NCBI RefSeq assembly: GCF_014652315.1
Contig: NZ_BMYO01000009.1
Coordinates: 142,328-206,327, forward strand
Reading direction: 5' to 3'
DNA: 64,000 nucleotides
Origin: Jeongeupia chitinilytica
GTDB taxonomy: Bacteria > Pseudomonadota > Gammaproteobacteria > Burkholderiales > Chitinibacteraceae
This document shows, piece after piece, positions 1-8,122 of this stretch (its first letter is position 1; every line of letters begins with the position of its first letter). Below the pieces are notes generated by a model. The model did not search any database. It worked only from the letters and a program-made list of their open reading frames with translations, and was not told where the DNA came from. A program made the translations under genes and the position numbers.

Positions 1-75
1 GGTGACCTCGGCATACGCCGCGCCGGCGCTGAGGAAAGTCGCGGCCAGCAAGGCCGAAAGAACGGTGCGTTTCAT
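1..75 (-). CDS. Exported protein, 5' fragment; probable molybdate-binding protein ModA
   Basis: Only the first 25 codons lie in the window. They read MKRTVLSALL followed by a hydrophobic stretch and an AYA-EV cleavage site, a classic Sec signal peptide of about 22 residues. A GGAGA ribosome site lies about 10 bases before the ATG. It sits 67 bases downstream of mop on the same strand. In molybdate loci a periplasmic ModA follows or precedes such a small Mop gene, so ModA is the best guess. The identity rests on context, because no mature domain is visible. Confidence 0.55.
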   Translation of the reverse strand, partial: MKRTVLSALLAATFLSAGAAYAEVT

Positions 76-142
76 ATTTTCTGGGTCTCCCTGTTTTTGT
101 CGTACGGCCGCCGGCATGCCGAGCGGCCATACGTATCCGGCA

Positions 143-358
143 TTACAGCGTGGCGATCGACACTTCGGTCGCCTTGACGAAGGCAATGACTTCGCTGCCC
201 GGTGCGAGCTTCAGCTCCTTGACCGAGCGGGTAGTGATCACCGAGGTGACGATGCCGGCCGGCGTGGCAACGTCGACTTCCGACAGCACCGGACCTTCGA
301 TGATTTCGCGCACGGTGCCGCGGAACTGGTTGCGGACATTGATCGACTGGATGCTCAT
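143..358 (-). CDS. mop: Molbindin-type molybdopterin/molybdate-binding protein (Mop)
   Basis: A 71-residue protein that is a single Mop/TOBE domain. It carries the family features NQFRGTV near the start, a central VTSVITTRS strand and a VIAFVKATEV C-terminus. Molbindins form hexamers in the cytoplasm that store or buffer molybdate or tungstate. The length matches single-domain molbindins. The start is supported by an AGGAG six bases before the ATG. It heads a leftward unit with the signal-peptide gene at 1-75, suggesting a mop-mod operon. Confidence 0.9.
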   Translation of the reverse strand: MSIQSINVRNQFRGTVREIIEGPVLSEVDVATPAGIVTSVITTRSVKELKLAPGSEVIAFVKATEVSIATL

Positions 359-384
359 GATGGTCTCCTTGGTAAATGACGATG

Positions 385-455
385 TCAGATTAACGTGAGC
401 GCAATATCACTCAAAGTAATTTCATTTTTGTTTTTTATTCCAGAACAAACACAAA
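385..455 (-). promoter_or_regulatory. AT-rich leader of mop with short inverted repeat
   Basis: This stretch between ssuB and mop is clearly richer in A and T than its surroundings. It contains GTGAG (395-399) facing CACTCA (408-413) around an AT-rich centre. Placement upstream of a molybdate gene makes a ModE-type operator conceivable, but the match to the known ModE palindrome is poor. No clear -35/-10 pair was assigned. Confidence 0.3.
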
Positions 456-466
456 CTCCGTCAGGC

Positions 467-1270
467 TTACAACGCCCAGCGCAGTGCAGCCGGTGCGATC
501 GGCGGCAGCGGTTCGGGCAGCGGCGCATCGGGCTGCTGCAGCACCCGTGACAGCAGCCGCTCCTGCAACAGCGCGAAGTGCACGTCGCCGCGCCGGCGCG
601 GCCGCGCCAGCGGCACGGCCAGGTCGAGACCGACCCGACCCTGCTCGACCAGCAGTACCCGGTCGGCGATCGCCACCGCCTCTTCGACATCGTGCGTCAC
701 CAGCAACACGGTGAAGCCGTGCCGACGCCACAGCCGCTCGATCAGCTGCTGCATCTCGATCCGGGTCAGCGCATCGAGCGCGCCGAGTGGTTCGTCGAGC
801 AGCAGCAGCTGCGGTTCGTGGATCAGCGCCCGCGCCAGTGCCACGCGCTGCCGCTGTCCGCCCGAAAGCTGGCTCGGCCATTTGCCGGCGTGTTCGGACA
901 GGCCGACTTCGGCCAGCGCCGCATGTGCGCGCGGCTGCCAGTCGCCCTTGAGGCCGAGGCCGACGTTGGCCAGCACGGTCTTCCACGGCAGCAGGCGTGC
1001 GTCCTGGAACATAAGCCGGGTATCGAAATGACCGGTATCGAGCGGACTGCCATCGGCGCGCACCCCGCCCGACGTCGGCGTATCGAGCCCCGCCAGCAGC
1101 CGCAGCAGGGTCGATTTGCCGCAGCCGGAACGGCCGACGACGGCGACGAACTCGCCGGCACGGATGTCGAGGTCGAGGTGGTCGAGCACGGTCTGCTCGC
1201 CATAGCGGCGCGTGAGGCCGCGGATGGTCAGCGCGACGCCGAGGGCGGGTTCGAGGTGGGTTTGGGTCAT
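467..1270 (-). CDS. ssuB: Aliphatic sulfonate ABC transporter ATP-binding protein SsuB
   Basis: 267 residues. The ATPase signatures are Walker A GRSGCGKST near residue 46, Q-loop MFQDARLLPW near 88, signature LSGGQRQRVALARAL near 134, Walker B LLLLDEPLGALD near 154 and the switch VTHDVEEA near 190. QDARLLPW and the overall length are typical of the SsuB/TauB branch. It energises uptake of alkanesulfonates with SsuA and SsuC. It is the last ssu gene in reading direction but is separated from ssuC by 590 bases of repeat-like DNA, so it may need its own promoter. Confidence 0.93.
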   Translation of the reverse strand: MTQTHLEPALGVALTIRGLTRRYGEQTVLDHLDLDIRAGEFVAVVGRSGCGKSTLLRLLAGLDTPTSGGVRADGSPLDTGHFDTRLMFQDARLLPWKTVLANVGLGLKGDWQPRAHAALAEVGLSEHAGKWPSQLSGGQRQRVALARALIHEPQLLLLDEPLGALDALTRIEMQQLIERLWRRHGFTVLLVTHDVEEAVAIADRVLLVEQGRVGLDLAVPLARPRRRGDVHFALLQERLLSRVLQQPDAPLPEPLPPIAPAALRWAL

Positions 1271-1289
1271 GGGTTGCTCCTGTGCCGGT

Positions 1290-1850
1290 TTGCCGGCGAT
1301 CTCTGCATTTTTGAGGACTTACTTGGTTCTGCGCCTGCGGCGCGAGTAAAAGCCTTTGATGCGCGTTCCTCCGCGCGTACGGGAAGAGCGCTTTGTCTCG
1401 CCAAAGCCCCCTTCACCCCAAAGGCGCCCCGCGCTCTGCGGCCGTCCAGGCTGCCCTCGATCGGTCGCGAGCCAAGCCGTGAAACCGGCTCGTCTCGCTC
1501 CACTCCTCGGCGCTGGCGAACGGGAATGAAAGGCGGCGCAGTGTTCACCGCAATTTGGTTGACCACGTTCTGCTCACTGCCGGTTGCATCCCGCCCCGAT
1601 CCCCTCAGAAGCGCCGAGCAGCGCAAGTCGACGCGGGGCAGTCGGGGATCCCTGTTTTAGCGAAGCGAGTTTGCGATTCCCGCCGTGGCGACTGGGCAGC
1701 GCAGGGAACCCCGAAGGGGCGCGAATGCGGGGGCGCCTTTTCTTTGGGTCCTTTCTTTTGGCGAACAAAAGAAAGGACCTCGTCCGCCGGGCGAAACCGG
1801 CAATCCAGACGCCAGCGTCGCTGGCGCTGAAACCCGTCGCTCAGCAACGC
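1290..1850. repeat. Non-coding, repeat-like DNA between ssuC and ssuB
   Basis: No convincing gene lies here, although several spurious open frames cross it on both strands. The DNA holds a long perfect hairpin (1747-1779), a 17-base palindrome at 1810-1826 and many short GC-rich inverted motifs. Its frames, with peptide bits such as RQRRGVERDEPV and RARGAFGVKGA, resemble the false hypothetical proteins often annotated in dispersed intergenic repeats of Neisseriales genomes. I recall that resemblance and have not tested it. It interrupts an otherwise tightly packed operon, which fits an inserted element. No second copy was seen in this window. Confidence 0.55.
1747..1779. repeat. Perfect 14-bp hairpin within the repeat-like DNA
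   Basis: GGTCCTTTCTTTTG (1747-1760) is the exact reverse complement of CAAAAGAAAGGACC (1766-1779), with the five-base loop GCGAA. It is the strongest inverted repeat of the interval. The pyrimidine/purine asymmetry of its arms is unusual for a transcription terminator. It may be the structured core of a dispersed repeat, or it may process the ssu transcript between ssuC and ssuB. Confidence 0.8.
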
Positions 1851-1860
1851 CCAAACCCGC

Positions 1861-2628
1861 TTACTGATACGCCGGATGCCACCTCAACCACACCCGCTCC
1901 AGCCCCCGCGCCGCCACGTCGCTGCCCTTGCCGAGCACCGCGTACAGCAGGATCGCCAGCACCACCACATCGGTCTGCAGGAACTCCCGCGCGTTCATCG
2001 CCAGATAGCCGATGCCCGAGCTGGCCGAAATCGTTTCGGCGACGATCAGCAGGATCCACGCGAAGCCCAGCGCAAAGCGCACGCCGACGAGGATGCTCGG
2101 CAGCGCGCCGGGCAGGATCACGTCGCGGAACAGCGGCCAGCCGCGCAGGCCGTAGCTTTTCGCCATCTCGACCAGACCGGTATCGACCGAGCGGATGCCG
2201 TGATAGGTGTTGATGTAGACCGGAAACAGCGTGCCGAACGCGACCAGGAACAGCTTGGCGGCCTCGTCGATGCCGAACCACAGGATCACCAGCGGGATCA
2301 GCGCCAGCGGCGGGATGTTGCGGACCATCTGCACCGTGGTGTCGAGCAGCAGCTCGCCGCGTCTGGACAGACCGGTGACCAGCCCGAGCAGCAGCCCGAG
2401 GCCGCCGCCGATGCCGAAGCCGACCGCGGCGCGCCAGAAGCTCACCTTCAGGTGCGCCCACAGCTCGCCCAATTCGGCCAGTCGAACCGCAGCGTCGAAC
2501 ACCGCGCTCGGCGCCGGCAGGATGCGGCTCGTGAGCACGCCGTGGGTGGCGAACCACTGCCACGCCAGCAGCAGCAGTGCCGGTACCGCCCACGGCGCCA
2601 AACGGCGCGAAATGGCAGCAATCGTCAT
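1861..2628 (-). CDS. ssuC: Aliphatic sulfonate ABC transporter permease SsuC
   Basis: 255 residues with about six hydrophobic helices, the first starting near residue 12 (WAVPALLLLAW). The BPD-type permease motif, with a conserved EMAKSYGLRG-like stretch and an LPGALPSILVGVR loop near residues 175-190, is the site that contacts the ATPase. Length and the AETISASSGIGYL segment match SsuC/TauC permeases. It lies nine bases downstream of ssuD and belongs to the leftward ssu operon. It forms the membrane channel for sulfonates delivered by the two SsuA proteins. Confidence 0.93.
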   Translation of the reverse strand: MTIAAISRRLAPWAVPALLLLAWQWFATHGVLTSRILPAPSAVFDAAVRLAELGELWAHLKVSFWRAAVGFGIGGGLGLLLGLVTGLSRRGELLLDTTVQMVRNIPPLALIPLVILWFGIDEAAKLFLVAFGTLFPVYINTYHGIRSVDTGLVEMAKSYGLRGWPLFRDVILPGALPSILVGVRFALGFAWILLIVAETISASSGIGYLAMNAREFLQTDVVVLAILLYAVLGKGSDVAARGLERVWLRWHPAYQ

Positions 2629-2637
2629 GGTGCTTCC

Positions 2638-3789
2638 TCAGCTCTGCGCGACCAGCTTCGGGGCCGGCGGCACGATGTCGTTGGCGATCACTTCGCCGAA
2701 CGGCCCGGTCAGGTTGACCTTGCCGGCCGGTTTCGCATGATCGAGCGGCAGCAGCGGGAACAGCAGTTCGGCAACGCGGTACGCCTCCTCGAGGTGCGGG
2801 TAGCCCGAGAAGATGAAGTGCTCGATGCCCAGATCGGCGTACTCGCGGATCCGCGCGGCGACTTCGTCGGGGCTGCCGACCAGCGCGGTGCCGGCACCGC
2901 CGCGCACCAGGCCAACGCCGGCCCACAGGTTCTGTGCAATCTCGAGCTTGTCCCGCCGGCCGCCGTGCAGCTCGGCCATCCGGCGCTGGCCGACCGAGTC
3001 GAAGCGCGCAAACGCCTGCTGCGCCGCGGCGATGGTGTCGTCGGTGACGTGCGAGATCAGCTTGTCGGCGGCCTGCCACGCTTCCTCGCTGGTTTCGCGC
3101 ACGATCACGTGCAGGCGGATGCCGAAGCGCACGGTCCGGCCCTGTGCCTCGGCGGCGGCGCGGACCTGGGCGATTTTCTCGGCCACCGCCTCGGGCGGCT
3201 CGCCCCAAGTCAGGTAGACATCGACGTGCTCGGCCGCCAGCGCGATCGCCGGCTCACTCGATCCGCCGAAGAACAGCGGCGGATGCGGTGTCTGAACCGG
3301 CGGGAACAGCGCCTTGGCGTTCTCGACCGTCAGATGCTTGCCGCTGAAGTTGACCGTCTCGCCGGCGGCGACGCCGCGCCAGATGTTGAGGAACTCGTCG
3401 GTCACCTCGTAGCGCTCGGCATGGTTGAGGAAGCTGCCGTCACCGCGCTGCTCGTCCGGATCGCCACCGGTGACGACGTTGATCAACAGGCGACCGTTGG
3501 AGATCCTGTCCAGCGTCGCCGCCATCCGCGCCGACACCGTCGGCGAAATGATGCCCGGGCGGATCGCGACGAGGAACTTGAGCCGCTCGGTCAGCGGCGC
3601 CAAGGACGACGCGACGACCCACGAATCCTCGCAAGAGCGTCCGGTCGGGATCAGCACGCCTTCGAATCCGAGCTGGTCGGCGGCCTGGGCGATCTGCTTC
3701 AGGTAGGCATGGTCGACGGTGCGGGCACCGATGGTGGTACCGAGATAGCGGCTGTCGCCGTGGGTCGGCAGGAACCAGAACAACTTCAT
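2638..3789 (-). CDS. ssuD: FMNH2-dependent alkanesulfonate monooxygenase SsuD
   Basis: 383 residues, very close to E. coli SsuD in length. It is a bacterial-luciferase-like flavin monooxygenase that cleaves alkanesulfonates to aldehyde and sulfite using FMNH2 from SsuE. The start MKLFWFLPTHGDSRYLG is characteristic, as are GVLIPTGRSCEDSW near residue 44, NVVTGGDPDEQRGDG near 105 and the C-terminal FSGYPHLEEAYR. The chosen ATG has GGAGA about eight bases upstream. A longer frame running on into the next gene was not used because it lacks this start context. Confidence 0.95.
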   Translation of the reverse strand: MKLFWFLPTHGDSRYLGTTIGARTVDHAYLKQIAQAADQLGFEGVLIPTGRSCEDSWVVASSLAPLTERLKFLVAIRPGIISPTVSARMAATLDRISNGRLLINVVTGGDPDEQRGDGSFLNHAERYEVTDEFLNIWRGVAAGETVNFSGKHLTVENAKALFPPVQTPHPPLFFGGSSEPAIALAAEHVDVYLTWGEPPEAVAEKIAQVRAAAEAQGRTVRFGIRLHVIVRETSEEAWQAADKLISHVTDDTIAAAQQAFARFDSVGQRRMAELHGGRRDKLEIAQNLWAGVGLVRGGAGTALVGSPDEVAARIREYADLGIEHFIFSGYPHLEEAYRVAELLFPLLPLDHAKPAGKVNLTGPFGEVIANDIVPPAPKLVAQS

Positions 3790-3812
3790 GATGTGTTCTC
3801 CAGCTGCGCCGC

Positions 3813-4742
3813 TCATTGCGGCGCAAGTACGATGTCTTTGACGGTCACGGTTTTCGGAATCAGCTTCAGATCGGCGAAGCGGTCGGCAATGCGCTGCTGT
3901 TCGGCGACGACCTGCGGATTGAGCCAGGTGACCCTGAAGCTCGGCCGGCGCTGCACCACGGTGTCGAAAGTCGCGGCGTCGAGGCCGACGGCTTTGGCGA
4001 GGATCTGCGCGGTTTCCTTCGGTTTCTGCTCGAGGAAATCGTCGTTGTCCGACAGCGCGTCGAACACCGTCTGCAGCAGCTTGCCCTGGCGCTCGGCAAA
4101 GGTTTTCGACGCCAGATAGAAGCTCTGGTTGGCGACCAGTCCCTGCCCCGTGGTCAGCACGCGGGGCTTGAGCGCCTTTTCGGCGGCGGCGTAATACGGG
4201 TCCCAGATTGCCCAGGCGTCGACCTTGCCCGACTCGAACGCGGCACGGGCGTCGGATGGCGTCAGCCACACCGGCTGAATGTCGTCCCACTTGAGTCCGG
4301 CCTTGTCGACCGCACGAATCAAGAGCCAGTGCGCGCTCGAGCCCTTCTGCAGCGCGATGCGCTTGCCCTTCAGGTCGGCCAGCGTCCTGACCGCCGAAAC
4401 GGCCGGGACCAGCAGTGCCGACGCCTGCGGCTTCGGCGGCTCGAAGCCGACATAGACGAGCTGCGTACCACCGGCCTGGGCGAAGATCGGCGGCGTATCG
4501 CCGGTCATGCCGAAGTCGACGCTGCCGACGTTCAGCGCTTCCAGCAGCTGCGGTCCGGCCTGGAACTCGGTCCACTTGACCGTATGGCCCTGGGCGGCGA
4601 GCCTGTTTTCCAGCGTGCCGCGGCTTTTCAGCACGATCAGGTTCAACGAGCTTTTCTGGTAGCCGATGTGCAGCTCGGCGGCCTGCACGCTGCCGGCGGC
4701 GACCAGTCCGGCGAGCGCGAGCGACAGGAGTTTGTTCAGCAT
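3813..4742 (-). CDS. Aliphatic sulfonate-binding periplasmic protein, second SsuA paralogue
   Basis: 309 residues from the ATG at 4742. A signal peptide ends near VQA-AELHIG, followed by the SsuA hallmark LHIGYQKSS, then GPQLLEALNVGSVDFG near residue 65 and VDAWAIWDPYYAAAE near 180. It is a type II solute-binding protein of the NMT1/SsuA branch. An upstream GTG at 4751 overlapping the stop of the preceding ssuA is possible, but the ATG has a better-placed purine-rich site. It is clearly paralogous to its upstream neighbour, suggesting a widened substrate range. Confidence 0.9.
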   Translation of the reverse strand: MLNKLLSLALAGLVAAGSVQAAELHIGYQKSSLNLIVLKSRGTLENRLAAQGHTVKWTEFQAGPQLLEALNVGSVDFGMTGDTPPIFAQAGGTQLVYVGFEPPKPQASALLVPAVSAVRTLADLKGKRIALQKGSSAHWLLIRAVDKAGLKWDDIQPVWLTPSDARAAFESGKVDAWAIWDPYYAAAEKALKPRVLTTGQGLVANQSFYLASKTFAERQGKLLQTVFDALSDNDDFLEQKPKETAQILAKAVGLDAATFDTVVQRRPSFRVTWLNPQVVAEQQRIADRFADLKLIPKTVTVKDIVLAPQ

Positions 4743-4747
4743 GGCGG

Positions 4748-5680
4748 TCACTTCTGCGAAACCAGCGCTTCCTTGACCTTGATCGGCTTCGGAATCAGCT
4801 TGAGTTCGTAGAACACGTCGGCGAGCTTCTGCTGCTCGGCGGCGACCTGTGCGGTCAGCGGCGTCACGCCGTAGCGGTAGCGCGAGAGCGCCAGTTCGAC
4901 CACGTCGGCCGTCAGCCCCTGCTGCGGCGCGATGATCGCCGCGGCCTGACCGCGGTTGTCCTGCAGCCAGCGGCCCTGCGCGACGGTGTCCTCGAACAGC
5001 GCCTTGATGATCTGCGGGTTCTTCTCGGCAAAGCCGCGCTCGGCGAGGTAGAAGGCGAAGTTGTTGACGGTGTCGCGGCCGTCGGCGAGCACGCGGGCGC
5101 CGATCTGCTTTTCCGCCGCGGCGAGGAACGGATCCCAGATCACCCAGGCGTCGACCGAACCGCGCTCGAACGCCGCACGCGCATCAGCCGGCGGCAGGAA
5201 CACCGGCTGGATGTCGCCGTACTTCAGGCCGTTCTTTTCCAGCGCCTTGACCAGCAGGTAGTGGACGTTCGAGCCCTTGTTGAGCGCGACCTTCTTGCCC
5301 TTCAGCTCGGCCACCGACCTGATCGCCGAGCCCCTGGGCACGACGATGGCTTCGGCCGCCGGCGCCGCCGGATCGTTGCCGATGTAGACGAAGCGCGCAC
5401 CGGCGGCCTGGGCGAAGATCGGCGGCGCTTCGCCGACATAGCCGACGTCGATCGCGCCGACGTTCAGGCCTTCGAGCAGCTGCGGGCCGGCCGGGAACTC
5501 GACCCATTTCACCGTCGCGCCGAGCGGCGCGAGTTTCTTCTCCAGCGTGCCCTGGCTTTTCTGCAGCATGAACAGGCTGGCCGACTTCTGGTAGCCGATG
5601 CGCAGCGTTTCGGCCAGCGCGGTGGTCGACAGGGTCGCGGCGGCCAGTGCGGCGGCGGCAGTGACGAGCAGTCGTTTCAT
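4748..5680 (-). CDS. ssuA: Aliphatic sulfonate-binding periplasmic protein SsuA
   Basis: 310 residues with a 23-residue signal peptide (cleavage TALA-ETLR). The mature protein begins with LRIGYQKSA and contains GPQLLEGLNVGAIDVG near residue 67 and VDAWVIWDPFLAAAE near 175, as in SsuA proteins. It captures alkanesulfonates in the periplasm for SsuBC. It follows ssuE by 39 bases and is followed directly by a second ssuA-like gene. GGAGAACACC precedes the ATG. Confidence 0.92.
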   Translation of the reverse strand: MKRLLVTAAAALAAATLSTTALAETLRIGYQKSASLFMLQKSQGTLEKKLAPLGATVKWVEFPAGPQLLEGLNVGAIDVGYVGEAPPIFAQAAGARFVYIGNDPAAPAAEAIVVPRGSAIRSVAELKGKKVALNKGSNVHYLLVKALEKNGLKYGDIQPVFLPPADARAAFERGSVDAWVIWDPFLAAAEKQIGARVLADGRDTVNNFAFYLAERGFAEKNPQIIKALFEDTVAQGRWLQDNRGQAAAIIAPQQGLTADVVELALSRYRYGVTPLTAQVAAEQQKLADVFYELKLIPKPIKVKEALVSQK

Positions 5681-5719
5681 GGTGTTCTCCTTGTTGGTAT
5701 CGGTCTTTTCAGGGGCGGA

Positions 5720-6316
5720 CTAGAAGCTGATGCGGGCTTCGCGGATCTGCTGATTGAGCTGGTCCGGATGCAGCAGCACCTGGCCCGGATCGGGCAGGTG
5801 CGCCAGCAGCCGCGACACCGCCTGGGTCAGGCGCTGTTCGATGTCGTGGTTCAGTTCGAGGTAGCCGTCGTCGCGCCACGCCAGTTCGCGTTCGGTCGCA
5901 TAGATGCCGCCGACGATGTGGCGCGCCTTCAGCGAGGTCAGCACCGGCTGCAAGGCGTAATCGACGGCGAGCATGTGCGCCGGGCTGCCGCCGGTCGCCA
6001 GCGGCAGCACCGCGTGATGGTGCAGCGCACGTTCGGGCAGCAGGTCGAGCAGCAGTTTGAGCGCACCGCTGTATGCGGCCTTGTAGACCGGCGTGGCAAC
6101 GATCAGCCCTTCGGCCTGGGCGACCGCCTTCTGGAAGGCGATCACCGCCGGATCGTCGAACTTGCCGTACAACAGCGCTTCGGCATCGAAATCGCCGAGC
6201 GTGAACGCCCGGATCGTGATGCCGTAGGACTCGAGCAGGCGCGAGGCCCGGATCAGCAGGCCATGCGAGCGCGATTTCGCACTCGGGCTGCCTGACAAAG
6301 TGACGATGGTCGACAT
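5720..6316 (-). CDS. ssuE: NADPH-dependent FMN reductase SsuE
   Basis: 198 residues. The flavodoxin-like fold opens with TLSGSPSAKSRS near residue 5, which binds FMN phosphate, followed by IVATPVYKAAYSGALK near 70 and PLATGGSPAHM near 105. It supplies reduced FMN to SsuD. The start was placed at 6316 because AAGGAAG lies five bases upstream. A longer reading adds nine residues without a ribosome site. It heads the leftward ssu operon, preceded by a strongly AT-rich promoter region. Confidence 0.93.
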   Translation of the reverse strand: MSTIVTLSGSPSAKSRSHGLLIRASRLLESYGITIRAFTLGDFDAEALLYGKFDDPAVIAFQKAVAQAEGLIVATPVYKAAYSGALKLLLDLLPERALHHHAVLPLATGGSPAHMLAVDYALQPVLTSLKARHIVGGIYATERELAWRDDGYLELNHDIEQRLTQAVSRLLAHLPDPGQVLLHPDQLNQQIREARISF

Positions 6317-6430
6317 CGTGCTTCCTTCTGGCGTTGACGCCATTTCTTATTAACCAGAAGGAATTTAACTTGACTAACTTATAACCAAAAATACAATTTG
6401 GTTAGCCACTGATAACCGGAAAACAACAAC
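6317..6430 (-). promoter_or_regulatory. AT-rich promoter/operator region of the ssu operon
   Basis: About 90 bases upstream of ssuE are far more AT-rich than the genome around them. They contain repeated TTGGTT/GGTTAT-type motifs, including AACCAAA facing TTTGGTT around 6386-6404. Sulfur-starvation operons in related bacteria are activated by the LysR-type regulators CysB or Cbl, which bind long AT-rich sites. That role here is inferred from position and composition, and no precise box was assigned. Confidence 0.5.
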
Positions 6431-6554
6431 GACGTCAGGATGTAAGCACCATGCCCCTGGCATTGACCGGGCCAACTGCCCTGTCAGGTCTAGCCCTGAT
6501 GGTCCGGCACCACCGCTCGCCTACACTCGGGCGATTCCACCGGGAGAGCGGACA

Positions 6555-8033
6555 ATGGGTGCGTGGTTCGGCAGGCTGTTCGAATGGTTCATTCCTGACA
6601 CGCTGCGGCAGACGGCACTGGCGTGGAGCCGGGCACGCAATGTCGCCGGCATGGCCGTGCTCGCCGCGCTGATCGTGCCGGTGTTCTCGATCCACTACTT
6701 CCGCATCGGCCATCCGGCCATGGGTGCCGGCATCCTGACCGCCGGTGCGCTGATGTGCGGCGTGGCCCTGCTGATGAAACTCGGTGCACCGCTCGCCCTG
6801 GTGCGCGAAGCAGTCATCGCGGTGTTCTTCGGCATGGTCGCGTGGATGTGCTGGGTCAACGGCGGCATCGAGTCGTCGTCGGTGCCGTGGTTCCTGCTGG
6901 TGCCGGTTGCGGCGACCTTTGTCGGCGGACGCGTGACCGGTCTTGCATGGAGTGCCGCCACGCTGGCCGGTGTCGCCGTGTTCGCCACCGCGCATGCGCA
7001 GGGCTGGACCTTGCCGGCCAGCCCGCTGCCCGCCAGCCTGCACGCCGGGCTGCAGGCACGCTCGCTGCTTGGCCTTACCGTCGTACTTGCGGCGATTGCG
7101 TGGCTGTTCGAATCGACCAAGGCGCAAAGCCTGGCGCAGATCGAGGCAGCGCGGCAGGACACCGAGCAAGGCCGCACCGCGCTGGCAATGATGCTGGGCG
7201 AGGCGACGCAGGCGGTCGATGCCGCATCGCGCGAATCGGCGGCGATCAGTGGCCGCAGTCAGGCCATTCACGCCACCATGGTGCATCAGGCCGGCCGGGG
7301 CACACAGATGGCCGGCGTGGTCGCCGACGTCGCCCGGCTCGCGGGCGATGCCGCGACCCATTCGCAGACCGCCGCCCACGAAGCGGGCGCCGCCGGTGCC
7401 CAGGCGCAGGCGGGCAGCACCGCGGTCGGCGACGCGCTGGCGCGGCTCAACGATGCCGCCGACGTCGTCGCACGGTCGGCGCAGGCCATCGAAACGCTCG
7501 GCGCCCGCAGCGGCGAGATCAGCCAGATCATCGCGGTGATCCGCGACATTGCCGACCAGACCAATCTGCTGGCACTGAATGCAGCGATCGAAGCCGCCCG
7601 CGCCGGCGAGTCGGGCCGCGGCTTTGCCGTCGTCGCCGACGAAGTACGCAAGCTGGCCGAGCGGACCGGCGGCGCCACGCTGGACATCGGCCGGCAGATT
7701 GCCGCCATCATCACGATCACCGACGACGCGGTGGCCGCGATGCGCACCGGTACGCAGCGGCTGGACGAAAGCCGCGCACGCGCCGTCGATGCCGAACGCG
7801 AGATGAAGGCATTGCGCCACCGCGCTGCGGCGCTCGCGGCGCTGACCGGCGACGTCGCCCGAGTGCAGACGGCGCAGGCCGAGCGGGTCGGCGGGCTGGC
7901 CGACGATCTCGGCGCGCTGCGTACCGATCTCGAAACCGGCCGCGATGCCAGCGCCGCCATTGCCGGTGCCGTCGACACGCTCGATGCGGCGGTCCAGCGC
8001 CTCAACGCCACGCTGCACCGCGCCGCAGGCTGA
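6555..8033 (+). CDS. Methyl-accepting chemotaxis protein with polytopic membrane sensor
   Basis: 492 residues. The N-terminal 190 residues are mostly hydrophobic, with about six helices and no sizeable periplasmic domain, so any signal is probably sensed within or near the membrane. The C-terminal half is an MCP signalling domain. Its hairpin tip around residues 320-365 carries IADQTNLLALNAAIEAARAG and VADEVRKLAERT, the CheA/CheW contact region. No HAMP domain is obvious. GGGAGA precedes the ATG by about eight bases. It is divergent from ssuE and appears monocistronic. Confidence 0.9.
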   Translation: MGAWFGRLFEWFIPDTLRQTALAWSRARNVAGMAVLAALIVPVFSIHYFRIGHPAMGAGILTAGALMCGVALLMKLGAPLALVREAVIAVFFGMVAWMCWVNGGIESSSVPWFLLVPVAATFVGGRVTGLAWSAATLAGVAVFATAHAQGWTLPASPLPASLHAGLQARSLLGLTVVLAAIAWLFESTKAQSLAQIEAARQDTEQGRTALAMMLGEATQAVDAASRESAAISGRSQAIHATMVHQAGRGTQMAGVVADVARLAGDAATHSQTAAHEAGAAGAQAQAGSTAVGDALARLNDAADVVARSAQAIETLGARSGEISQIIAVIRDIADQTNLLALNAAIEAARAGESGRGFAVVADEVRKLAERTGGATLDIGRQIAAIITITDDAVAAMRTGTQRLDESRARAVDAEREMKALRHRAAALAALTGDVARVQTAQAERVGGLADDLGALRTDLETGRDASAAIAGAVDTLDAAVQRLNATLHRAAG

Positions 8034-8122
8034 GCCCCGGCGGCCACTGGACGACCGGCATTGCCGGACACGACAGGCGTGCCGCCCGGATGGCGGCCGG
8101 ACCTGTCAGCCGGCGGAGGCAC

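Noticed and set aside
1267..1854. Several overlapping short frames between ssuB and ssuC
   Set aside because: They lie in a structured repeat-like interval on both strands at once, with no ribosome sites and low-complexity peptides.
1876..4119. 747-residue rightward frame opposite ssuC and ssuD
   Set aside because: High-GC antisense shadow with no recognisable domain or ribosome site; ssuC and ssuD on the other strand are certain.
2638..4575. 645-residue leftward frame fusing ssuD to upstream sequence
   Set aside because: The upstream part shadows the second ssuA in another frame; SsuD begins at 3789 with a good ribosome site.
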